Assembly: GCA_023091665.1 (NCBI GenBank)
Contig: JALJCQ010000011.1
Span: forward strand, 682,001-746,000
Length of the DNA stretch: 64,000 nucleotides
Reading direction: 5' to 3'
From: Pythium myriotylum
Taxonomy: Eukaryota; Oomycota; Peronosporomycetes; Pythiales; Pythiaceae
The position numbers were made by a program, and so were the translations under genes. Below the pieces are notes generated by a model. That model did not search any database. It was not told where the DNA came from and saw only the letters and a list, made by a program, of their open reading frames with translations. Positions 31,903-43,800 of this stretch are shown piece by piece; position 1 is the first letter of the stretch, and each line of letters starts with the position of its first letter.

Positions 31903-32613
31903 CCTCTCGTCGCGCGTGGCGACGGGTCGGGCCTCTTATCTGCTGAGTGAATACACCCGAGACTACCTCCCAGTCGGTCGCTTGCAGTCCTTCGTCCCAA
32001 GTCGGTCGCTCCATCTCAGACCGCGTCCCTCATCCTAGAGACCTGCGTTGCTCATGAAGAGGCATTTCATCCGATCTTGTCGGCCTTGAAGCCATGTTGG
32101 CCACGTACACTGTGGTGATGTCATCACACAAAGTCAACTCTGATTGGCTGATAAGTTGCTCTAGTTCCCGATGCTGGCTTCTCATTGGTCAGTCTGTTCT
32201 GAAGTGTGTCCAGAATGATGGTCTGTTTCGCCAGCCCCACGCACGTTCGAGAACATTCGAACCAAGCCACAGCATACAAACTCCAAGTCGCAACACAGAG
32301 GTCTGCTGTTGTGCGAGACACTGGCGGCCCCATCCCCCCTCCACGTGGGCTTCCATTCTGGAAAGAAACCGTTTCTAACTGGTTCTGATTGGCTGAAACC
32401 CCTTTCTTTGACAATTTCTACCCAATCACATGGCAATACGCCCCCCTTCTCGACTGACTTCGATTTGTCTCGAAGCTTCGGGCCCAGCCACCCAACCTCG
32501 CTCGAGATCTTTCCCCTCGCGGACGGCAACATGCTTTCGTAGCGCCCACTTCGAAATTTGCTTCGGCAATCTCAAGGGGAACCAGCAACTCTCTCAAGCA
32601 ACTACAAGCTACA
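31903..32613 (+). promoter_or_regulatory. HSP70 promoter region with heat-shock elements and CCAAT boxes
   Basis: Upstream of the first HSP70, TTCgaGAAcaTTC at 32246-32258 is a perfect three-unit heat-shock element, and TTCtgGAA at 32356-32363 a two-unit one followed by a further GAA. Several ATTGG/CCAAT words lie between 32130 and 32430. Heat-shock factor binding is predicted from the consensus; no expression data are seen. Confidence 0.6.
32246..32258 (+). promoter_or_regulatory. Heat-shock element (three alternating pentamers)
   Basis: TTCGAGAACATTC matches nTTCnnGAAnnTTCn with no mismatch, 356 bases before the HSP70 ATG. Heat-shock factor trimers bind this pattern in eukaryotes. Confidence 0.65.
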
Positions 32614-33285
32614 ATGGCGCAGGCTGTGTCCGGAGCTTCGGTCGGTATCGATCTCGGTACGACCTACTCGTGTGTCGGCGTCTGGCAGAACGACCGTGTC
32701 GAGATCATCGCCAACGACCAGGGTAACCGCACGACCCCGTCGTATGTCGCCTTCACGGACAGCGAGCGTCTCATCGGTGATGCCGCCAAGAACCAGGTCG
32801 CGATGAACGCCGAGAACACGGTCTTCGACGCGAAGCGTCTCATCGGCCGCAAGTTCAGCGATCCGATCGTGCAGGCCGATATCAAGCACTGGCCGTTCAA
32901 GGTGTCGCCGGGCGCTGGCGACAAGCCGCAGATCACCGTCACCTTCAAGGGCGAGAGCAAGACCTTCCAGCCGGAGGAGATCTCGTCGATGGTGCTCATC
33001 AAGATGCGTGAGGTCGCCGAGGCCTTCATTGGCAAGGACGTGAAGAACGCCGTCATTACCGTCCCGGCCTACTTCAACGACTCGCAGCGTCAGGCCACCA
33101 AGGATGCCGGTGCCATCGCTGGCCTCAACGTTCTCCGTATCATTAACGAGCCGACGGCCGCTGCCATCGCCTACGGTCTCGACAAGAAGGGCGGTGAGCG
33201 CAACGTGCTCATCTTCGATCTTGGTGGAGGTACCTTCGATGTGTCGCTCCTGAGCATTGAGGACGGCATCTTCGAGGTCAAGGCT

Positions 33286-33317
<32 letters not shown>

Positions 33318-34566
33318 TTTCGACAACCGCCTCGTCGACCACTTCGTCAGCGAGTTCAAGCGCAAGCACCGCAAGGACCTGACGACTAACCAGCGTGCTA
33401 TGCGTCGTCTCCGTACGTCGTGTGAGCGTGCCAAGCGTACCCTCTCGTCGTCGGCTCAGGCCTACATCGAGATCGACTCCCTCTTCGAGGGTGTTGACTT
33501 CAACTCCACCATCACCCGTGCCCGTTTCGAGGACATGTGCGGTGACTACTTCCGCAAGACGATGGAGCCGGTCGAGAAGGTGCTTCGTGACTCGAAGCTC
33601 TCGAAGAGCCAGGTGCACGAAGTCGTGCTTGTCGGCGGATCGACCCGTATCCCGAAGGTGCAGCAGCTTCTTGCTGACTTCTTCAACGGTAAGGAGCCGT
33701 GCAAGTCGATCAACCCTGATGAGGCCGTCGCCTTCGGTGCCACCGTCCAGGCTGCCATTCTCAGCGGCAACGACCAGTCGGAGAAGCTTCAGGACCTGCT
33801 CCTTCTTGATGTGACCCCGCTGTCGCTCGGTCTTGAGACCGCCGGTGGTGTCATGACCACGCTCATTGCCCGTAACACCACTGTCCCGACCAAGAAGACC
33901 CAGACGTTCTCGACCTACGCCGACAACCAGCCTGGTGTGCTTATCCAGGTGTTCGAGGGTGAGCGTTCGATGACCCGTGACAACAACCTTCTCGGCAAGT
34001 TCAACCTCGACGGTATCCCGCCGATGCCCCGTGGTGTGCCGCAGATCGATGTCACCTTCGATATCGACGCCAACGGTATCTTGAACGTGTCTGCCGTCGA
34101 GAAGTCGACCGGTAAGGAGAACAAGATCACGATCACCAACGACAAGGGCCGTCTCTCGCAGGCCGATATCGAGCGCATGGTCGCTGAGGCCGAGAAGTAC
34201 AAGTCGGAGGATGAGGCGAACAAGGTTCGCATTGAGGCTAAGAACGGTCTTGAGAACTACGCCTACAACCTTCGCAACACCCTCAACGACGAGAAGCTCA
34301 AGAGCCAGATCCCTGAGGACGACCGCAAGGCCATTGATGACAAGGTGACCGAAGTCATCAACTGGCTCGACGCCCACCAGGCCGCCGAGAAGGAGGAGTT
34401 CGAGGCCAAGCAGAAGGAGCTCGAGGGTATTGCCAACCCGATCCTGCAGAAGATGTACGCTTCGGCGGGTGCCGCTGGTGGCATGCCTGGCGGTGCTCCG
34501 GGTGCTCCTGGCCCGGCCCCTTCGGCTGGTGGCGACCAGGGCCCGAAGATCGAGGAGGTCGACTAA
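32614..34566 (+). CDS. HSP70: Cytosolic HSP70 chaperone, first copy
   Basis: A 650-residue intronless frame, the usual length for cytosolic HSP70. It has the ATPase signature [14 protein letters not shown], the phosphate motif [14 protein letters not shown] and the third signature [16 protein letters not shown], then the substrate-binding domain ([16 protein letters not shown]), a GGMPGG-rich tail and a terminal EEVD that binds TPR co-chaperones in cytosol and nucleus. Codon choice is very biased (CGT, CTC, AAG, GGT), as in highly expressed genes, more so than in the second copy. Upstream heat-shock elements suggest induction, while the codon bias also fits constitutive high expression. Confidence 0.98.
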
Positions 34567-35080
34567 GCGCGCACTCTCTGCTTCGTACAGGGATTCGCAT
34601 CTGCACCACGATGTGCGATGTGTTGTGCACCGTTTGCTTTTTCGCTCCAAGACTTTGCATTAGGACTTAGTTTTCTGCACGGGTGAAACCCTAGAGTGAT
34701 GAAAAAGCTGCTTATTAAGTCAATCTCAGTCGTATCTTTATTGGATCTCCTATGCATTGGTGGGTTTCTGTATCATGCTGTGTGCACAGGCGAAGGCTTC
34801 CTCGCGGAGGTCAGATTAGCGTCATCTCTCGCCAAGAGCACGTTTGCTTCCACCAATTCAATACGGTATTCCTTCCACAGATGCCGAAATTCCATCGATA
34901 TCGTACTTAGTCGAATACCTGATTTCGTACTTTACCGGGTGGGCTCTCCTGGGTTGGTGTGTTCTGCGATGTTGAAACGAGCGAAAGAGTCGCGGGCGAC
35001 CCTGGCCGCGCCGACCCCATAGCTCCTCGACGGCCGCGCCGCCCTCCTGTGTCCATCGCTTAACACAGACGCGGAGTGCC
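34567..35080. other. Spacer between HSP70 and the SNARE gene
   Basis: The first part should be HSP70 3' untranslated sequence; the second the SNARE promoter. From 34860 to 34950 there is an AT-richer stretch with CGGTAT, CGAAAT and CGTACTT words resembling the 2080-2150 segment. Short open frames look spurious. Confidence 0.35.
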
Positions 35081-36367
35081 ATGGCGAGCAACAGCGCGAC
35101 GAGTCCCCGACGCGGCGGCGCCGCTGCTGCTGGTGGCGACCCGTACTACGTCTTCAAAGAGTGCGTCGCTTGGGGCTAGGCTGCCGTGGACTGCTGGAAT
35201 TGAATCTCTGCGTCGTGTGGTGTCGAGCAGTGAGCTCGAGAGCAAAGTCTCGGCCGTTCATCAGAAGTATGCCAAGTGGAAGACGATCTATGACGCGAAA
35301 GACTCGCCACTAGCCAAGGAACTGCCGACTCTGACGACTCGTAAGTGACGTCATACGGCCAGATCTAGCTGTCGAGTTGCGGTCTAAATGCTGCGAATTG
35401 TAGAGATCGCGACGGCTGTCGCATCGGCGGAGAAATCGCTCAAATTCTTGGAGCAGACGATCGTCATGGTCGAAGCCAACCGGTCCAAGTTTGAACACAT
35501 CGACAACGTTAGGCAACTTCGAGATGACTAACTGGTCACGACGATGAACTGACGATCATGGCTCGATTGTAGAACGAGATCTCCGACCGGAAAGCATTTG
35601 TGTCGTCAACGCGAATGGTGCGCTTGTCTCTCGGTGTTGCGAATACACACAGTGAGACTGACATTTCGCTGTGTGCAGGAACTGCTTTCTGTATCCAGCG
35701 AAATATCTTCCGATGGCGTCAAGGCCCGCGTTCGGAAAGAAGAGCAAAAGGTAAGGAGAGGGAGAGAGACTGGCCAGCACGATCATCATACTGCATTCAA
35801 ACTAATTTGACGATTGCTTGACTGTCTTCACAGTTGTTGAAGCCGCTGACCTCGTCTCCATCAACTCGACACAACGATGACAATGAACGCTTTTTACGCG
35901 AAGAACAAGGACGCCAAGAGGTTTGCAACCTGTGCATTTGCTTCATCCCCCGATGCACATAACTAATCTGAAATTGGTAGCAAATCATGCGTGAGCAAGA
36001 TCAGAACCTCGACGGCCTTCACCAATCTGTCACTCGTTTGAACGATGTCGCAATCAACATCAATCACGAAATCAAGACACAAAACAAGTGGGTTTCTATC
36101 TCGTCGATATGTTCTACTTGATCTAATTTTGCTTGTCAGGATGCTTGACGATCTCACAGACGAAGTAGACACAGCCCAGGAACAGATGAACTTTGTCATG
36201 GACCGCATGAGCAAGCTCCTGATGACAAAAGGTCCGTGTTCTCACCGTTTTTTCATATCCACTATTGCTAACGAGGGATGCCTTGGGTAGATAAATGCCA
36301 GATAGGGCTTATCCTGTTTCTGGTCTTCGTACTCGCTGTCATGATCTTCCTCGTCATCTACACATGA
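35081..36367 (+). CDS. Qc SNARE of the syntaxin-6/10/61 (Tlg1) type (9 exons)
   Basis: Nine exons close in one frame: 35081-35160, 35231-35340, 35404-35507, 35573-35617, 35679-35750, 35834-35920, 35981-36087, 36140-36231 and 36291-36367, giving 257 residues. Introns are 48-72 bases. The N-terminus has DPYYVFKDELESKV, like the DPFFVVK start of syntaxin-6 proteins, followed by a helical bundle. A Qc SNARE motif lies at about 168-228 (QIMREQDQNLDGLHQSVTRL ... MLDDLTDEVDTAQEQMNFVM), with central glutamine Q202 or nearby, then a C-terminal anchor (CQIGLILFLVFVLAVMIFLV). Family role: fusion at trans-Golgi and endosomes. Tail-anchored; length agrees with syntaxin-6 (about 255). Confidence 0.9.
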
Positions 36368-36636
36368 CGCAATGGATTATTAGTGTTAGAACAGAACGAG
36401 ATTCTTTCCATCAAATCTATTTAGAGCTCCTGCTAGACGGACTGCGTTCCTTCATCCGATCGAAGTTGTTGCCTATCTGTGTCTCTCTGTCTCTTTAACT
36501 TAGATCTTCGCCCCTAATGGACTCGTCTACCTACCTTGGGCTCCTAGGTGGGGATTGGTCTAACTATTCTCTCAATCGGCATGTGCAGTGCTTGAAGGCT
36601 TCGTTCACTCGCAAACTAACCACAATGACGAATCTA

Positions 36637-37716
36637 TTAACACGACTTGGCCTCGGGCTTCGGACGTAGCAACGACGCGGATCCTGTCGTCGGAGGCGGC
36701 GCTGCCACCGACGGGGGAACGAGATACGGTAGGAATGGTGCCCCACCAGGGAGTGAGCCGTGACTCGCCACCGAACTTGGCCGTTGCAACATGAACGAAT
36801 TGGGCATTGACGCGAGTGTGGCTGCAGCCGATGCTGTGGGTGGAGCGACTAAAGCCGGAGCAGCGACGGGAGATGTCGCCTCCGAAGGCGACCCCATGGC
36901 TGGCTGACCTCGCTGCACTTTCTTCTTCCGGTCGAGCTTGCGCTGGTTGGCATTCGCGCGCAGACGATGGTAGTTGCACAGGTTGTGGTAGTCTCCGCAC
37001 GACTTCAGAGCTCGAATGTTCCCACATTTGCCCGTGCGGTACTTGCATTTGAGTTCGGGCGGGGGAGGGTACGGCGACTCCTCCATCTGTTCACTGACTG
37101 GTGGTGGCGACGCCGGTATGGAAGGAGGAGGAGCTTGCGCCATGTACGGCGCGGGTGGCATCTGCATCGAGACGCCCGCGGAAGGCACGAGTTCTGACCG
37201 ACTCTGCTCGAAGACGTCGCGGAACCGGGGCAGCTTGATGGCCGGCGCAGGAGCGCCGTCGCAGGCGTCCTCGCCCTTGCGCTTCTTGAGCGTGACAAGA
37301 AGCGACTGCATCGAGATCTGGGGGTCACTCGGCGCCGGCGAGCTCGCTCGTTCGCGCTTGAGGGCGTCGTCGTCCTTGTTCGCGACGAGATCGACGGCCG
37401 CGAGCTCGAACGAGGCGTGGTGGTCCGGACTGCTCTTGCCGCTGGGCACGACGCTCATCTTGCCGTCGGCGTTGACGAAGACGGACATGGACAGGTAGCC
37501 GTGGTCGGTGGTGGGCTTGGCGTCGTGCGGGCGGAAGATCGCGGGCGGCGCGGCGCGGCCGTCGTCGCGTCGCGCGTCCTTGTGGCGCTGGAGGAGGCCG
37601 TCGCGCGAGGCGGCCTGCGGCGAGGCGGCGTCGGCGTCGACGGGCTGGCTCGTGCTGAGACTGACGAGCGCGATGGCCTCTTCCTCGAGCGCGCGGCGGG
37701 CCTCGTCGTCGAGCAT
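36637..37716 (-). CDS. Basic cysteine-motif protein, probably nuclear
   Basis: A 359-residue intronless frame. Most of it is low-complexity and proline-, serine- and alanine-rich. A compact conserved-looking block lies at about 228-271: CKYRTGKCGNIRALKSCGDY followed by HNLCNYHRLRANANQRKLDR and KKK. The spacing C-x6-C-x9-C-x6-C-x2-H and the basic QRKxDRK tail recall a motif I associate with many unnamed oomycete and other stramenopile proteins, likely metal-binding. Scattered KKRK and DRKKK signals would suit nuclear import. A DNA-binding role is a guess. Positions 37720-38100, upstream of it, are GC-rich with purine runs (GAGAGA at 38080-38100). Confidence 0.65.
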   Translation of the reverse strand: MLDDEARRALEEEAIALVSLSTSQPVDADAASPQAASRDGLLQRHKDARRDDGRAAPPAIFRPHDAKPTTDHGYLSMSVFVNADGKMSVVPSGKSSPDHHASFELAAVDLVANKDDDALKRERASSPAPSDPQISMQSLLVTLKKRKGEDACDGAPAPAIKLPRFRDVFEQSRSELVPSAGVSMQMPPAPYMAQAPPPSIPASPPPVSEQMEESPYPPPPELKCKYRTGKCGNIRALKSCGDYHNLCNYHRLRANANQRKLDRKKKVQRGQPAMGSPSEATSPVAAPALVAPPTASAAATLASMPNSFMLQRPSSVASHGSLPGGAPFLPYLVPPSVAAPPPTTGSASLLRPKPEAKSC

Positions 37717-38526
37717 GCTTGGGTCGGGTCGGTCGGTGGCGTGCTCGAGTGGGCAGGCACCTGAGTCGCGTGAGCTGAGCGAGAAGCGGGCAGGTGTCGC
37801 GTGGTCGTCGCGGGCCGTGTGTCTCTTATGCCCCCTTGCCCACCAGTGAGAAGCTCGCGTCGATCTGGGTATCTGAGTCGGAGAACGCCCCGTCGCTGCG
37901 CCGACCCGCGCGAGCAGAAGCAGCTGGGCGCGGAATCTCTCTGGACACGGGCACTTGACCCAGAGATGCCAATCGGCGAGTGAGCTTAGTCCGTCTTCTC
38001 GCGGGCGGAACTCACGCCGGCGCGAAGAGCGCGGGAACGCGCGCCGGAAGAGTCCCAGAGAGACGTCTCAGGGCGGAGAGAGAGAGCGAGAGAGAGAGAA
38101 AAGAGGGAGCCGACACATCTCAGAATCGACGGCTGCCTGGTCCACGCGGCTGCATGGCGACGACTCAGATCTGGTAATGATGACCCTTCCAGCCGCCCAG
38201 CTTCAAGCGCGCACGTCGCAGGTCGTAAGGGCGGGAGCTTATTCGAAGCTCCTCGTCCCATGCGCACGGTTCGCCGCACTGCAGCGGAGGCGTTTCGCAC
38301 GCGCTTATTCCTCGCCATCTCGGCGGGCGGAGGAGGGCGCCACGACCACCGCCAGTCGCGTGCTCGACGCACGACCCGACTTCCCACGCCGCAAGGATGC
38401 GAGCAAGATCCTCCGTCATGGCGGTTCGCGCAGTTGGAGTGCGAGACGCGACGAGCGAGGGGCCTCCTCCGAGTTGCTATCCGAGACGAGCTGGGATTGA
38501 CGCCGGGTCCCGGAGGAATGGAGAGG

Positions 38527-38549
38527 TTCCAGAACTATCGAACACAGAA
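38527..38549 (+). promoter_or_regulatory. Heat-shock-element-like cluster before the second HSP70
   Basis: TTCcaGAA at 38527-38534 is a perfect two-unit element; further GAA units follow at 38540 and 38547 with looser spacing. It lies about 115 bases before the ATG. Weaker than the element before the first copy. Confidence 0.45.
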
Positions 38550-38648
38550 GACTCGTTCCAAACGTGATCATGGCTCGGATATGCGCTGTCACTTCGCAAC
38601 ACGGCGCGGCAGTGCAAGATCTCCGATTGTTCTCGACGGTATTCGACC

Positions 38649-40598
38649 ATGGCGGACGTTGTCACTGGACAGTCGGTGGGCATCGACCTCGGCACTACGT
38701 ATTCGTGTGTTGGCGTGTGGCAAAACGACCGTGTCGAGATCATCGCTAATGACCAAGGCAACCGAACGACCCCGTCGTATGTCGCCTTCACGGACAGCGA
38801 GCGCCTCATCGGCGACGCTGCGAAGAACCAAGTCGCGATGAATGCCCACAACACCGTGTTTGACGCCAAGCGACTCATCGGCCGCAAATTCACGGACGCA
38901 GTAGTCCAAGACGACTGCAAGCACTGGCCGTTCAAGGTGGTCGCCGGACCAGACAACAAACCACAGATCGTCGTGCAGTTCAAGGGCGAAACCAAGAAAT
39001 TTTACGCCGAGGAGATCTCGTCCATGGTACTCACCAAGATGCGCGACATTGCCGAGGCGTTCATTGGCAAGCAAGTCAAGAACGCCGTGATCACGGTACC
39101 GGCCTATTTCAACGACTCGCAGCGTCAAGCCACGAAAGATGCCGGAGCTATTGCTGGACTGAACGTGTTGCGCATCATCAATGAGCCGACGGCCGCTGCC
39201 ATTGCGTACGGTCTCGACAAAAAAGGCGGAGAGCACAATGTGCTCATCTTCGATCTTGGTGGAGGCACTTTTGATGTGAGCCTGCTCACAATCGAGGACG
39301 GGATATTCGAGGTCAAGGCCACTGCAGGAGATACACATCTGGGAGGTGAAGACTTCGACAACCGCTTGGTGGAATATTTTGTTGGTGAGTTTAAGCGCAA
39401 GCACCGCAAAGACATGACTTCCAACCAGCGCGCTTTACGTCGCCTCCGTACGGCTTGTGAGCGCGCGAAGCGTACATTGTCGTCTTCGGCGCAGGCCTAC
39501 ATCGAGATCGATTCTCTTTATGAGGGCGTTGATTTTAACTCGACTATCACGCGCGCAAGATTTGAAGACCTGTGTGCCGACTTCTTCCGCAAGACCATGG
39601 AGCCCGTCGAGCGCGTGCTGCGTGATGCGAAGTTGTCGAAAAGTCAAGTGCAAGAGGTTGTGCTTGTCGGGGGCTCTACTCGCATCCCCAAGATCCAGCA
39701 GTTGCTCTCAGACTTCTTCAACGGAAAGGAGCTGTACAAGTCGATCAACCCTGACGAGGCCGTGGCGTTCGGTGCGACCGTGCAGGCCGCGATTCTGTCG
39801 GGTATCGACAAGTCGAGCAAGCTCCAGGACTTACTTCTGTTGGATGTGACACCGCTCTCTTTGGGGCTAGAAACAGCGGGTGGAGTGATGACGACTTTAA
39901 TTGGCCGCAACACAACGGTGCCAACGAAGAAGACTCAGACTTTCTCAACTTATGCAGACAATCAGCCCGGAGTTTTGATTCAGGTGTTCGAAGGCGAGCG
40001 CACGATGACTCGAGACAACCACTTGCTCGGGAAATTCTCACTCGACGCGCTGCCACCAATGCCTCGTGGCGTGCCACAGATCGACGTCACTTTTGATATT
40101 GACGCGAACGGCATTTTGAATGTGTCCGCCGTCGAGAAGTCAACGGGCAAGGAGAACAAGATCACAATTACCAACGACAAGGGGCGTCTCTCGCAGGCTG
40201 AAATCGACCGTATGGTGCAGGAAGCTGAAACATACAAAGATCAGGATGAGCGTAACAAACTGCGAGTCGAGGCTAAGAACGGACTTGAGAATTACGCGTT
40301 CAGTCTCCGCAACGCGATCCAGGACGAGAAGATCATGACGAAGCTCAGCGCCGACGACAAGACGAAGCTCGAGGACGAGATTCAGAGCGTGATCGCGTGG
40401 CTTGACACGCATCAAGGAGCCGAAAAAGAAGAGTTTGACGAAAAGCAGAAGGAGCTCGAGGCGGTGGCGAATCCAATCATGCAGAAGATTTATGCTGCTG
40501 ACGCCGGCGCTGGTGGTGGAGGTGTGCCAGGTGGTATGCCTGGAGGCGGAGGAGCAGGAGCGAGTGCCGAAGGCCCGAAGATCGAGGAAGTCGACTAA
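38649..40598 (+). CDS. HSP70: Cytosolic HSP70 chaperone, second copy
   Basis: A 649-residue intronless frame nearly collinear with the copy 4 kb upstream and in the same direction. It shares the [26 protein letters not shown] and [13 protein letters not shown] signatures and ends in IEEVD. Differences concentrate in the lid and tail ([29 protein letters not shown]) and at the extreme N-terminus. Codon choice is visibly less biased than in the first copy, which suggests lower or stress-specific expression. The pair probably arose by duplication, now separated by the SNARE and cysteine-motif genes. Confidence 0.97.
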   Translation: MADVVTGQSVGIDLGTTYSCVGVWQNDRVEIIANDQGNRTTPSYVAFTDSERLIGDAAKNQVAMNAHNTVFDAKRLIGRKFTDAVVQDDCKHWPFKVVAGPDNKPQIVVQFKGETKKFYAEEISSMVLTKMRDIAEAFIGKQVKNAVITVPAYFNDSQRQATKDAGAIAGLNVLRIINEPTAAAIAYGLDKKGGEHNVLIFDLGGGTFDVSLLTIEDGIFEVKATAGDTHLGGEDFDNRLVEYFVGEFKRKHRKDMTSNQRALRRLRTACERAKRTLSSSAQAYIEIDSLYEGVDFNSTITRARFEDLCADFFRKTMEPVERVLRDAKLSKSQVQEVVLVGGSTRIPKIQQLLSDFFNGKELYKSINPDEAVAFGATVQAAILSGIDKSSKLQDLLLLDVTPLSLGLETAGGVMTTLIGRNTTVPTKKTQTFSTYADNQPGVLIQVFEGERTMTRDNHLLGKFSLDALPPMPRGVPQIDVTFDIDANGILNVSAVEKSTGKENKITITNDKGRLSQAEIDRMVQEAETYKDQDERNKLRVEAKNGLENYAFSLRNAIQDEKIMTKLSADDKTKLEDEIQSVIAWLDTHQGAEKEEFDEKQKELEAVANPIMQKIYAADAGAGGGGVPGGMPGGGGAGASAEGPKIEEVD

Positions 40599-40810
40599 AC
40601 ACCAGTGTCTTTCCCTCTTTCAGGCAGGAGCAACGTTGCTTCCCGAGGCCCATTCGTGTTATCTCATTTCAAAGTTTTGATTGATGCAAAAGCCCATTAT
40701 GATGTCATATTCGTGTTTACGGTCCACATTCTGATGTTTTCGTCAACAGGAACCTGATTTATGCGATCTTGAACCGTCGCAAAGGGAAGGAACTCGAGCT
40801 CCTCGCCACC

Positions 40811-43800
40811 ATGGAAGCCTCGCTGCCGTCACCACGACTCGTGCGTAAGGCCTCGAGCATCCCACCGGCGCTTACGCCCGTGCTCAAGACGCTCGGCCTC
40901 GAGGAGGACGATCCGGAGGACGTCTTTGAGATCCACAGCAAGGAAGGCGCCGGGGCCTTCGGCCGTGTCTTTCGCGCCAGTTATCGTCGCGACCCGACGA
41001 AGCTCGCAGCGCTCAAAGTGATTCCCGTGGCGCTCGAGGCCGGGCAACGCGGTGAGGACATCGCGAACGTGCGGCGTGAGATCGAGTTCTTGCGAGAGTG
41101 CGACCACCCGAACGTGGTCGCGTTCTTTGGTGCGTACTACAAAGACCAAGCCTTGTGGGTCGCGATGGAGTACTGTGGAGGGGGATCCGTGGGCGATGTG
41201 AGCCGCCGCCGCCGACTGGACGAGCAGGAGATTGCCGTGATCACACGCGGCGCTTTGAAAGGGCTCGCCTATCTACACAGTCGCAAGAAGATCCACCGGG
41301 ACATCAAGGGAGGCAACATCCTCCTCACGAGCGAAGGAGAGGTCAAGATCGCCGATTTTGGCGTGTCGGCGCAGCTCAAGGACACCATGTCACGGCGTGG
41401 AACCTTCGTGGGAACGCCGTATTGGATGAGTCCCGAGATGATCCAGGACAGCGACTACGATTACAAAAGCGACATTTGGTCGCTTGGCATCACGCTTATT
41501 GAGCTCGCAGACCAGCGGCCGCCACTCTTCGATGAGCACCCTATGCGCGTTCTAATCCAAATCCCGCGCAACCCACCACCGAGTGTCAAGAACCCGCACG
41601 CATGGTCACCTCTGTTGATCCAGTTTCTACAGTTCTGTCTGCGCAAGGATCCTCGAGAACGCCCGAGCGCCACTGAGTGTCTCGATCACGCGTTCATCCA
41701 GCGCGTGGCTCACGTCGAATTCATATACGCGGAAGGTCTCGAAGGGAGACGGGCGATGCAAGTGAACCACGGCAACGTCGACGGGAGAACTGATGCGAAC
41801 AACATCGTCGCTTCGCTGGTAGTCACGAATTCTACGAACAACGAGTCGGACGCGCTGGCCGACGACGTGACGCTGAAGGCCTGCGCCGCACGACCACCGA
41901 GGCCCCAAGAAAAGACTCATGTGGACACGTCAGGCACAGGAGACTCGGGACGGCGTCTATCCATTCGACTGATTGAGCCAAGTGAGAGTTGTGGAGGAGA
42001 TGTTGGAACGCCGCGCAGCAGTGAAAGCGTCGTCGAAGAAGCATGGGACGCCGTCCATCCGGCTGTTGTCACTTCAAGTCGAAGTAGTAGATCCGAGGAC
42101 GATGAAGACACGACTGACGAGAACGATGCTGGAGCAGAGGGGTTCACGTTCCGCACGACTCCTCCGAGCCCTCCGAAAGCTGGCCCTCCGCCCCAACCGC
42201 GTCTTGAGATGGTCTCCGGAGACGAACTACTACAGCTGAGCGTTGACGACTCGTTTGAATTGCCAGCTACAACTCTTATCAGCAGAATTCAGGCCGCTGC
42301 AGCGACGCTAGCTGGACGCCCAACACCAGCACCACAGCTATCGCAACTGCCACTTCCTCTCCACTCTGCGCCGTCTCCTACCTTAAAAGATCGTCACGTT
42401 GGGCGAACATCTGTGCCAGCTGGTGGACCGCGGTCAGGGGAGGCTACGACTGTCGCTAATACTTCTCGGGACTTAAGGTCGTTCTCAAGGACCAACATGA
42501 CAGTGAGACGCAGTTTATCCACACTAAAACCAACCAAGTTATCTTCGTCCCCTACAAGTGCAGATGCTAGGGACCAATGGGACAATCCGCTCACACAACT
42601 GATGGTACCCTGCCAAGATCGAGTCAACTCACTGCTCTCCTCTATTTCTTCCAGCAAGAGTGAGCTCATAGCGCAACGACAAGAGTTCACTTCACCCATG
42701 CAACTCACTATCCCATCTAATAGCCTCCGCGAAAGTGTTCGTCTTCAGCCGTTGGATCCCAACTGTTCGATCGCCTCCAGCTCAAAGTTTTTTATCGGCT
42801 CGCCATTTCGAGTATCCCACCAGGTCAATGTCCGATACAACACTGTGGATGCCAAGTTTGAAGGCGTGCCAACGGACTGGGAGTCGGTCCACAAACAGTT
42901 CGGCATCCCTCTAGCGCAGATGCGCGGTCGCTCAAACGCGACAGATCGTGTGCCTGCGCTTGTCCAAATGCTACGACGAGAGCTTCTCCGACGCGACGGA
43001 CTCGACTGCAAGTACATCTACCGCGTGTCGCCTGACCAGAGTGAGATCCAGCGCGCCAAGGAAGCGATCAACACCGGAACCTTCGAACCGGTGAGCGTAG
43101 GCGACCCACATGTGTTTGCGAGCCTGATCAAACACTGGCTGAGAGACCTACCTAATGCCTTGCTCGGCACAATACCGCAGTCAGAAGTTGCTGTAGCTGT
43201 GCACAAGCTTGTTAAAGGAGGTACCGTGGAGGATCCTCTGGCCACAGATACCACGAAGGAGCCAGAGTTGGCGTTGAGCTTCCCAGAAATGCATGAATAC
43301 GTGACGAGAGTGCTACTGAGCAAACTTCCAACCGCCGAGAGCAACCTGTTACTTTGGTTACTCGACCACATGAATGAGGTGATGGCGAAAAGCAGCAGCA
43401 ATGGCATGACGGGCCATAGTCTGGCCGTAGTGATGGCACCGAACATTTACCGCTGGGCGTCAACAACACCTTACGATGCAAGCCTCATCTCCAGGCAGGT
43501 GGCAACCCTTCTTCGCGTACTTCTGTCGTGGCGGCGGCGAAGCCTAAGCGGTGTTGGATGTTCAAGTGAGCGAGGGTCATCGCTTGGTGGCACTGAACGA
43601 TCCCAAAATGAGAAGGAATTCACCTCACTGTCAGAAAATTCTGGTGTTGGATCGTCTTTGTCGTTGCGGAGCGGCTCCTCAGGAGCCCGCGATTCTTCTT
43701 TATCAACAATCTTGCGCTCATCTACTCGCGGAAGCAAATCGAGTTACTTCGCTTCGACCCTACATACTCCGGAAGCGTCCCATGAGCGCTCCAGGGACTC

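Noticed and set aside
32602..34650. A 682-codon open frame on the minus strand opposite the first HSP70 (a shorter one lies opposite the second)
   Set aside because: HSP70 genes with strong third-position bias routinely have open antisense frames. A claimed NAD-glutamate dehydrogenase family, first described from an oomycete HSP70 locus, is of this kind. The composition is repetitive (Leu, Asp, Gly, Arg) and no domain is seen.
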